Below the pieces are notes generated by a model. It searched no databases. It worked only from the letters and a program-made list of their open reading frames with translations, and was not told the DNA's origin. A stretch of 64,000 nucleotides of DNA from Hungatella sp. UBA4396 (GTDB lineage: Bacteria; Bacillota; Clostridia; Lachnospirales; Lachnospiraceae). The stretch spans positions 62,001-126,000 of the forward strand of contig DGRE01000041.1 in NCBI GenBank assembly GCA_002389905.1. The letters run 5' to 3'. The position numbers were made by a program, and so were the translations under genes. Below, piece after piece: positions 58,697-64,000 of this stretch; position 1 is the first letter of the stretch; every line of letters begins with the position of its first letter.

Positions 58697-60220
58697 ATGC
58701 GCGGAGTCGAAACAAGAATACAGGAAATACGTCATAAGATTTTTACAGAGGTTGCAAGTCTGGCATATGAGTTGGAGGGTTCTATTGATAAAAGAATTGA
58801 AGAACTTCCATATAAGATCATACCGGGAGAAGTAGGGAGTTTTAGAAATAATGTATTCTGGGAAAGAGCAATTGTTGGAGAACGTATTCGTCTTGCTCTG
58901 GGACTTCCTTACCGCAGTGCAGCCATTCACGCTCCGCTGGCGGAAGGAATAGAAGAAGCAGACAAGCCGGAGACATACTATACACCTCCTCTTATTAATG
59001 TAATTAAATTTGCCTGCAATGCATGTGATGAAAAGAGAGTATTTGTTACTGATGGATGTCAGGGGTGTCTGGCACATCCTTGTGTGGAAGTCTGTCCCAA
59101 GTCTTGTGTCAGCTTAGATCATTTTAATGGCAGGGCACATATTGATCAGGATGTATGTATTAAATGCGGCAGATGTGCAGACGTATGTGCTTATAATGCA
59201 ATTATTATTCAAAAGCGCCCATGTATGGTTGCATGCGGTGTAGATGCAATCGACAGTGATGAAAATGGAAAAGCGGATATCGACTATGATAAATGTGTTT
59301 CCTGCGGTCAGTGTCTTGTCAATTGCCCCTTTGGAGCAATCGCAGATAAATCACAGATTTTCCAGGTTATCCGGTCCATTCAATCCGGAGAGAAAGTATA
59401 TGCAGCAGTCGCACCTGCCTTTGTTGGACAATTCGGTCCCAAGGTTACTCCAGGTAAGCTCAGGGCGGCTATGAAAGAACTGGGATTTGCCGATGTATTT
59501 GAAGTTGCAATTGGAGCAGATCTTTGCGCCAATCAGGAGGCAAATGATTTTATTACAGAAGTACCGGAACACCTTCCGTTTATGGCAACCTCCTGTTGTC
59601 CGGCCTGGTCCATGATGGCAAAAAATATGTTTCCTGAACATGAGAAATGTATTTCCATGGCATTGACACCAATGGCGTTAACTGCCCGCCTTATTAAACG
59701 TTATCATGAAAATGTCAAGGTTGTATTTATAGGCCCGTGTGCAGCCAAGAAATTAGAGGCAATGCGGAAGTCTGTCAGAAGTGAGGTGGATTTTGTGCTC
59801 ACTTTTGAAGAAATGTCAGGGATATTTGCTGCAAAGGATCTGGATTTAGAGACTATTGAAGAAGATATGAACGGCGTCAATGATGCTTCGACAGACGGCC
59901 GGAACTTTGCAGTGGCAGGCGGTGTTGCAAAAGCAGTAGAATCTGTAATTAAAAAACAGTATCCGGACAGAGAAATCAAAATCGCTAATGCGGAAGGCTT
60001 AAGAGAATGCCGGGACTTGTTAAAAAAGGCAGTTGCCGGAAAGTATCCTGGCTATCTGCTGGAAGGAATGGCATGCCCGGGAGGATGTGTTGCCGGAGCA
60101 GGAACCATGCAGCCCATTAAGAAATCACAGGCAGTTGTTAACCAATATGCTTTAAAAGCAACTCATAAGGTGGCAGATGAAACAGAGCATGTAAAAGAAT
60201 TAGACAAATTAGTTAATTAA
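58697..60220 (+). CDS. Monomeric [FeFe] hydrogenase, group-B-like
   Basis: 507-aa iron-sulfur hydrogenase. N-terminal ferredoxin-type clusters include CIKCGRCADVC and CVSCGQCLVNCPFG, with an earlier CNACDEKRVFVTDGCQGC region. H-cluster motifs are complete: L1 TSCCPAW, L2 IGPCAAKKLEA and L3 EGMACPGGCVAGAG. The L2 and L3 forms fit the group B hydrogenases of clostridia better than the CpI type. It would exchange electrons between ferredoxin and protons, re-oxidizing ferredoxin reduced by enzymes such as the 2-oxoacid oxidoreductase. ATG 58697 has GGAGG 6 bases upstream. It is monocistronic; the maturases HydEFG must be elsewhere. Confidence 0.9.
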   Translation: MRGVETRIQEIRHKIFTEVASLAYELEGSIDKRIEELPYKIIPGEVGSFRNNVFWERAIVGERIRLALGLPYRSAAIHAPLAEGIEEADKPETYYTPPLINVIKFACNACDEKRVFVTDGCQGCLAHPCVEVCPKSCVSLDHFNGRAHIDQDVCIKCGRCADVCAYNAIIIQKRPCMVACGVDAIDSDENGKADIDYDKCVSCGQCLVNCPFGAIADKSQIFQVIRSIQSGEKVYAAVAPAFVGQFGPKVTPGKLRAAMKELGFADVFEVAIGADLCANQEANDFITEVPEHLPFMATSCCPAWSMMAKNMFPEHEKCISMALTPMALTARLIKRYHENVKVVFIGPCAAKKLEAMRKSVRSEVDFVLTFEEMSGIFAAKDLDLETIEEDMNGVNDASTDGRNFAVAGGVAKAVESVIKKQYPDREIKIANAEGLRECRDLLKKAVAGKYPGYLLEGMACPGGCVAGAGTMQPIKKSQAVVNQYALKATHKVADETEHVKELDKLVN

Positions 60221-60410
60221 TTGAGAGAGGCTGAGTCCTTTAGGAGATCACTGAAAAGGTCTTTCATTGACAATGCATTTCGCCTGTTTTTCTATATCCG
60301 GTTGCCGCAGCGCAATCACTGGATAGTTGAACTTTAAAACGAAATCTTGGGGATTCCACAAAATGAATCTGCGATAGCAATTTATACAAAATAACCATGT
60401 TAATTCATGA

Positions 60411-60459
60411 AAATGCGCCTTGAAACAGCTTTTTAAGCTTAGTTAAGGTGCATTTTTTG
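60411..60459 (+). terminator. Probable terminator of the hydrogenase gene
   Basis: AAATGCGCCTT pairs with AAGGTGCATTT (one G-T pair), followed by TTTTGT. It lies about 190 bases after the stop codon. Confidence 0.65.
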
Positions 60460-60597
60460 TGCACTGTTTTCCGGCAAGTCTAATTTTACGGCAGCATCGA
60501 TTACCAGCTGGCCCAATGCAACTTCAAATTTCCCCATATCCAGGCCCCTTTCCGGAACAATCTTGTGGATTGTACTGCACCGGTTAAGAAGCTGCTG
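60439..60597 (-). pseudogene. Unidentified C-terminal gene fragment
   Basis: An open minus-strand stretch of 52 codons ending at TAA (60441-60439). It contains IHKIVPERGLDMGKFEVALG and QLVIDAAVKLDLPE, with coding-like composition but no start codon or ribosome site. I do not recognise the family. Its position among other fragments supports the remnant interpretation. Confidence 0.3.
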
Positions 60598-60659
60598 TTA
60601 AACAGCTAGGAAGATTGAGAAACTATATAAATAAAACATATATTACAGAACGAAACACT

Positions 60660-60906
60660 ATGTTAAAGAGAAACTATGTATTGGCAATGGCAGCAGTTCT
60701 GGCCTTATCATCCTTAACCGGATGTGCAGGCGGTACAAAAACAGCATCCCAGGAACCTGAAACAGGAGCTGCGTGACTTTGGTATAGAGGTGGATTATCT
60801 GAACGCTTCTGATTTCAGCAATTTCCTGAGAGAACAGAGAGAAACATTTACAAAGGTTGTGACGGATTCCGGTATTTTGGATCTGGTAAAGGAACAGACA
60901 AACTGA
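60660..60906 (+). pseudogene. TctC-type tricarboxylate-binding lipoprotein, internal deletion
   Basis: Begins with a lipoprotein signal MLKRNYVLAMAAVLALSSLT and GCAGGT, then stops at 60774 in that frame. In another frame, from about 60745, the sequence KQELRDFGIEVDYLNASDFS followed by NFLREQRETFTKVV matches the C-terminus of Bug/TctC solute-binding proteins. About 250 residues of the middle are missing and the ends are out of frame. No TctA or TctB gene is nearby. Confidence 0.75.
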
Positions 60907-60931
60907 TTATGAAAGAAGAAGGCGGTTGGAT

Positions 60932-61765
60932 ATGGAGATAAAGGTTTTGTTTTTGGATTTAGACGGCACAACATTGACTAATGATCAGGTTCATGTATCG
61001 GAACGGAATATGAAGGCCATACAAGAGGCAATGGATAAAGGAATTCAGGTTGTGCCCTGTACCGGAAGAGTACTTGATATGTTTCCTCCGCAGCTGCTCA
61101 ATAGGAAAGGAATCCGGTATTGTATTACCTGCCATGGTGCCAGGGCTTTTGACCGGGATACCGGACGAACCTTGTATGAGAATCTGATCACTCCCGCAGA
61201 TTCCTTAAAAATCTGCCGGATTATAGAAGGGAATGGAATTTATGCTGAGATTGCGGCACAGAATACCATTTTTCTGGAGCGGGCTGTAGATGAGAAACTG
61301 GATGAAATGCCTGTTCCGGCTCACCACATCTGGTACATAAAAGATGAGCATTGTCAGTTAGCAGTGGATTCACCGGGGGAATATCTATTTTCCCATGGCA
61401 TAGGGATTGAAAAAGTAAATATTTATGGAATACCGGAAGCACTGCAGGAGTCCTTATATGGTCAGTTGACGAATACCGGCTGCATTAAGCACACCCGGGA
61501 GGAGGTTAAGCCGGACCTGGAATTTTCCGCCAGGACTCTTGATAAGGAGCAGGCAGTGGCAGCGGTATTAAAAGAACTGGGCGTGTCACTGAAAGAGTGT
61601 ATGATAATCGGTGATTCCAGCAGTGACCTCGACATGATTAAAAAGGTGGGCTTTGGCGTTGCCATGGGAAATGCACCGGATTCCATCAAGGCCCAGGCAA
61701 AGGCGGTGGCACCCCGCAACGATGAAGACGGAGTGGCGGCAATGATTGAAGCGTATCTGCTGTAA
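60932..61765 (+). CDS. HAD-superfamily Cof-type sugar phosphatase
   Basis: 277-aa phosphatase of the HAD IIB group. Motif I LFLDLDGTTLTNDQ with the nucleophile Asp, motif II VPCTGR, motif III Lys and motif IV GDSSSDLDMIKKVGFGVAMGNAP are all present, so activity is likely. ATG 60932 is preferred over TTG 60926; AAGAAGGCGG is upstream. It is the only intact gene between remnants on both sides and likely acts on a small sugar phosphate or a similar phosphomonoester. Confidence 0.9.
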   Translation: MEIKVLFLDLDGTTLTNDQVHVSERNMKAIQEAMDKGIQVVPCTGRVLDMFPPQLLNRKGIRYCITCHGARAFDRDTGRTLYENLITPADSLKICRIIEGNGIYAEIAAQNTIFLERAVDEKLDEMPVPAHHIWYIKDEHCQLAVDSPGEYLFSHGIGIEKVNIYGIPEALQESLYGQLTNTGCIKHTREEVKPDLEFSARTLDKEQAVAAVLKELGVSLKECMIIGDSSSDLDMIKKVGFGVAMGNAPDSIKAQAKAVAPRNDEDGVAAMIEAYLL

Positions 61766-61780
61766 AAGGAGATGGAACAT

Positions 61781-62121
61781 ATGGCAAAGACTATTGATGG
61801 TTTTTGTCCGGCCTATGATTTCCTGGTATGCATTGATTCCGATGGCTGCGCCTTTGAATCATCAATCCCTGGAGCGGCATCAGGATACTCCGGAGCTGAA
61901 AAAGACATTGGAATGGAGCCTGGAATGCAATCATAGAATTAAAGAGATGGTCAGAGAAGTTCTTTCCTTTCCATTTGTCAGGAAAAGTCTGGAAACAGTT
62001 TTATCAGCAGTATGTAACAGCTTTTATAAGCGGAACCTATGGCGGGGAGGCGGAAGATATGGTACTGGCACAGTTTGATCAGGCACTGTGCAAAAGCCAT
62101 CATGGGCTTAGAATCATTTGA
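61781..62121 (+). pseudogene. Fragmented HAD-like hydrolase gene and adjoining fragment
   Basis: A good ribosome site (AAAAGGAGAT) and ATG at 61781 start MAKTIDGFCPAYDFLVCIDS then DGCAFES, a HAD motif I of the IDSDGC type. The frame then loses similarity and stops near 61935. In a second frame, TPELKKTLEWSLECNHRIKE matches an inner part of the same group; in a third, TAFISGTYGGEAEDMVLAQF leads to TGA 62119. Several deletions or frameshifts are needed, so the locus is non-functional. The last fragment may be from another gene. Confidence 0.65.
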
Positions 62122-62130
62122 GGTGAGGAT

Positions 62131-62799
62131 ATGGATTGGATTGTGATGAATTATCATCACCAGGCAGAACTTTTAGGACGCATGATTTTAGCTTGTTTTC
62201 TCGGCTATCTTATTGGGTATGAGCGGAAAAACAGGGACAAAAGCGCAGGAATGAGAACCCATGCCATTGTCAGTCTGGGTGCGGCTCTAATTATGATTGT
62301 GTCCAAATACGGGTTTATGGATATACCGGATTATGATGCCTCCAGGGTGGCGGCCCAGATTGTATCGGGAATTGGTTTCCTGGGTGCGGGAATAATCTTT
62401 GTAAAGAACAATACGGTCAACGGTCTGACCACAGCCGCCGGTATCTGGGCGACAGCCGGAGTGGGTATGGCGGTAGGTGCAGGCGCCTACTTTGTGGGAA
62501 CCAGTGCGGGCATTATGATAGTTTTGACACAGGTTATATTGCATAAGACCACTTTCTTAACAGCTGAACCGGTGAGAGGATATTTAAAAATGGTTGTGGC
62601 AGAGGAAAATGAGGAAGTGCTTGATGAATTACAGCAGCAGTTTTGTGAGAATAAGATTAAGCAGATCAGGATGAAGATTAATAAAGAAAAATCAGGAATA
62701 AAACTGGAGTTTGAACTGATTTATCCGGCAAGATATGACAAGAATGTGCTGATTACCCAATGGTCTAAGGATTCCCGGGTTCATATGATTGTGGGATAA
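62131..62799 (+). CDS. MgtC/SapB-family membrane protein
   Basis: 222-aa membrane protein. The conserved N-terminal helices carry LACFLGYLIGYERKNRDKSA, then GMRTHAIVSLGAALIMIVS, and IVSGIGFLGAGIIFVKNNTV. A C-terminal ACT-like cytoplasmic domain follows (about 150-222). Family members affect magnesium homeostasis and ATPase regulation; a precise role here is unknown. AGGTGAGG precedes the ATG. A terminator follows closely. Confidence 0.9.
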   Translation: MDWIVMNYHHQAELLGRMILACFLGYLIGYERKNRDKSAGMRTHAIVSLGAALIMIVSKYGFMDIPDYDASRVAAQIVSGIGFLGAGIIFVKNNTVNGLTTAAGIWATAGVGMAVGAGAYFVGTSAGIMIVLTQVILHKTTFLTAEPVRGYLKMVVAEENEEVLDELQQQFCENKIKQIRMKINKEKSGIKLEFELIYPARYDKNVLITQWSKDSRVHMIVG

Positions 62800-62807
62800 T
62801 ATGAAGT

Positions 62808-62854
62808 AAAAAATACGCAGCCCGGCTCAACATACACGCTGCGTATTTTTTTTA
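62808..62854 (+). terminator. Rho-independent terminator after MgtC-like gene
   Basis: AAAAATACGCAG and CTGCGTATTTTT flank an 18-base loop; the stem continues into a T run of eight. Confidence 0.9.
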
Positions 62855-63082
62855 CATCCTACTATAAAAATAGCCTTCTGGAGCTTTCTTTTTCTGAATG
62901 TCTGAGCATTACAAGGTATGATTCCTTTTCATGAGAGAAGCTGATCGGAAAAGCTAGCAGTTTTTGACAGAAGACTCTGAGAAAATGTTAACACAGTTGT
63001 TAGAAAAATGACGAATTATTTGGTTAAAAATGGTTGACAGTGACAAAGTAGTCTGATAATATCAATATTAAATGACGGAAGA

Positions 63083-63222
63083 AGAATTCGAGAGAGAGCA
63101 AAGAAACATGCCGCCGAAGGGGAATGCGAAAACTCTCAGGCAAAAGGATCGGGTTTGGACGTAACTCTGGAGAACATTTATGTACCGAAGAAGTCAATCT
63201 TTCAGGTAAAAGGACAGAGGCA
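63083..63222 (+). ncRNA. Glycine riboswitch (tandem aptamer) upstream of gcvT
   Basis: First aptamer: GAGAGAGAGC … GCCGCCGAAGGGGAATGCG … AACTCTCAGGCAAAAGGATC … GGAC … CTCTGGAGA. A second, shorter aptamer follows: GTACCGAAGAAGTCAATCTT, TCAGGTAAAAGGACAGAGG. These are the conserved CCGAAG, CTCAGG(T/C)AAAAGGA and GGACAGAG blocks of the gcvT element. A hairpin with T-rich tail follows (63216-63264) as an expression platform. Binding of glycine normally switches on glycine cleavage genes, which fits gcvT at 63320. Confidence 0.93.
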
Positions 63223-63264
63223 GTTAGGAATATCTTATATGGATATTTTTTTCTGCCTCTTTTT
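63216..63264 (+). terminator. Riboswitch expression-platform terminator
   Basis: AGAGGCAG (63216-63223) pairs with CTGCCTCT (63253-63260) and an inner AATATC/GATATT stem; TTTTATT follows. Its 5' arm overlaps the GGACAGAG end of the second aptamer, so ligand binding and termination are mutually exclusive. Confidence 0.8.
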
Positions 63265-63319
63265 ATTAGATAAAGGGAGGACTTTCCTATTATATGTAAA
63301 TTTTAAGGAGGATTACAAC

Positions 63320-64000
63320 ATGGAACTGAAAACACCGCTTTATGAAATGCATTTGAAGTATCATGGCAAAATAGTCCCTTTTGCCGGGTATCTCCTTCCC
63401 ATCCAGTATGAGCAGGGAATTATCAAGGAGCATATGGCAGTAAGAACGGGAGCCGGGCTTTTTGACGTTTCCCATATGGGGGAAATCATCTGCAAGGGGA
63501 AAGACGCACTGAAAAACCTGCAGAAGATCCTGACCAATGATTTTACTGACATGGCAATCGGGCAGGCAAGATACAGCCCCATGTGCAATGAGAACGGAGG
63601 GACGGTAGATGATCTGATTGTTTATAAGAAGCATGATGAGGAATATTTTATCGTGGTAAATGCATCTAATAAAGACAAAGACTACCAGTGGATGCTGGAT
63701 CACCAATTTGGAGATGTTGTATTTGAAGATATTTCCAGTCAGATTTCACAAATTGCTTTGCAGGGACCTAAATCCCAGGAGATACTGATGAAGCTGACCA
63801 CTGACATCCCGGAAAAATATTACTATGCTGTTTTTGATGCAAAGGTGGCTGGAATTTCCTGTACCGTATCCAAAACCGGTTATACGGGAGAAGACGGATT
63901 TGAACTTTATCTGGACAATGAACATGCAGAAACCATGTGGGAAACTCTTTTAGATGCCGGAAAAGAATATGGAATCATACCCTGCGGCTTAGGAGCCAGG
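63320..64000 (+). CDS. gcvT: Glycine cleavage system T protein (3' end outside window)
   Basis: First 227 codons of aminomethyltransferase, which releases ammonia and transfers methylene to tetrahydrofolate from the H-protein-bound intermediate. The start ELKTPLYEMHLKYHGKIVPF and FAGYLLPIQYEQGI, then GLFDVSHMGEI, DDLIVYK and GYTGEDGFELYL, CGLGAR are diagnostic. AAGGAGG is 8 bases before the ATG. The frame is open at the window edge. It follows a glycine riboswitch, so it is likely the first gene of a gcv operon. Confidence 0.95.
   Translation, partial: MELKTPLYEMHLKYHGKIVPFAGYLLPIQYEQGIIKEHMAVRTGAGLFDVSHMGEIICKGKDALKNLQKILTNDFTDMAIGQARYSPMCNENGGTVDDLIVYKKHDEEYFIVVNASNKDKDYQWMLDHQFGDVVFEDISSQISQIALQGPKSQEILMKLTTDIPEKYYYAVFDAKVAGISCTVSKTGYTGEDGFELYLDNEHAETMWETLLDAGKEYGIIPCGLGAR

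Larger units (their letters stand above)
60221..60659. other. Decayed intergenic region with minus-strand fragments
   Basis: 439 bases after the hydrogenase. It contains a terminator (60411-60459) and two minus-strand stretches that read like protein: WNPQDFVLKFNYPVIALRQP and following (about 60248-60360), and the fragment at 60439-60597. Neither has a start or recognisable family. The region continues into other remnants downstream. Confidence 0.5.

Noticed and set aside
1..64000. CRISPR arrays, tRNA or rRNA genes, prophage or insertion sequences
   Set aside because: No regularly spaced repeats, no cloverleaf-like sequences and no transposase or phage-type proteins were seen.

Overview
The window looks like a chromosomal segment of an anaerobic, low-to-mid GC Gram-positive fermenter of the class Clostridia, most likely Lachnospiraceae of the Lacrimispora/Enterocloster/Hungatella type. 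Taxonomy is inferred from gene content and style: strong AGGAGG ribosome sites, U-tract hairpin terminators, 2-oxoacid:ferredoxin oxidoreductase, a group-B-type [FeFe] hydrogenase, two glycyl radical enzymes (GREs) with radical-SAM activases, fructose-family PTS permeases, TRAP and BCCT transporters, and a glycine riboswitch before gcvT. I saw no rRNA, tRNA, CRISPR array, insertion sequence or phage genes.

Layout. 1-2003: two-component system (kinase cut by the window edge). 2223-6375: LysR regulator, iron alcohol dehydrogenase, aldo/keto reductase and a DUF4405 membrane protein. 6635-17575: a catabolic locus with a divergent IclR regulator. It holds a four-subunit 2-oxoacid:ferredoxin oxidoreductase, an ADP-forming acyl-CoA synthetase, RidA, two BCCT transporters and a proline-racemase-family enzyme with a Ser/Cys active site. 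17967-25873: split ThrE-type exporter, amino-acid permease, beta-propeller protein, phosphodiesterase and an ABC exporter with its regulator. 26168-33127 and 33878-39992: two independent 'DeoR + fructose-type PTS + GRE + activase' loci, the first with a class II aldolase. 40308-47466: LacI regulator, CaiB-type CoA-transferase, a solute-binding-like protein without signal peptide, enoyl-CoA hydratase and a TRAP transporter. 47604-50545: MerR-controlled reductase/cupin/aldo-keto reductase operon ending in a truncated gene. 50719-53871: PHP, ROK, MFS operon behind a long palindrome. 54817-58310: two consecutive small+large aconitase-superfamily hydro-lyase pairs. 58697-60220: [FeFe] hydrogenase. 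60221-62121: gene remnants around a HAD phosphatase. 62131-62799: MgtC/SapB protein. 63083-end: glycine riboswitch and the start of gcvT.

How the genes work together. Each main block pairs a transporter with carbon-chain chemistry and a local regulator. (a) In the IclR locus, BCCT uptake, a racemase/dehydratase-family enzyme and RidA could give a 2-oxoacid. The ferredoxin oxidoreductase would convert it to acyl-CoA and the ADP-forming synthetase would recover ATP. (b) In the GRE loci, a PTS would import and phosphorylate a sugar or anhydro-polyol, the GRE would break a C-O bond by radical chemistry, and an aldolase would split the product. (c) In the LacI locus, a TRAP-imported acid would be activated by CoA transfer and hydrated. 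These are inferences from gene families and order; no substrate can be proven from sequence.

The best candidates for undescribed biology are the two GRE loci, whose active-site motif is FGCGE instead of the usual GCVE, the IclR-controlled BCCT/2-oxoacid locus, and the cytoplasmic solute-binding-like protein fixed between CoA-transferase and hydratase. Likely operators are visible for IclR (shared motifs at two promoters), LacI (TAAACGCGCGTTTA twice), MerR (two 19-bp-spacer promoters) and ROK (20-bp perfect inverted repeat).
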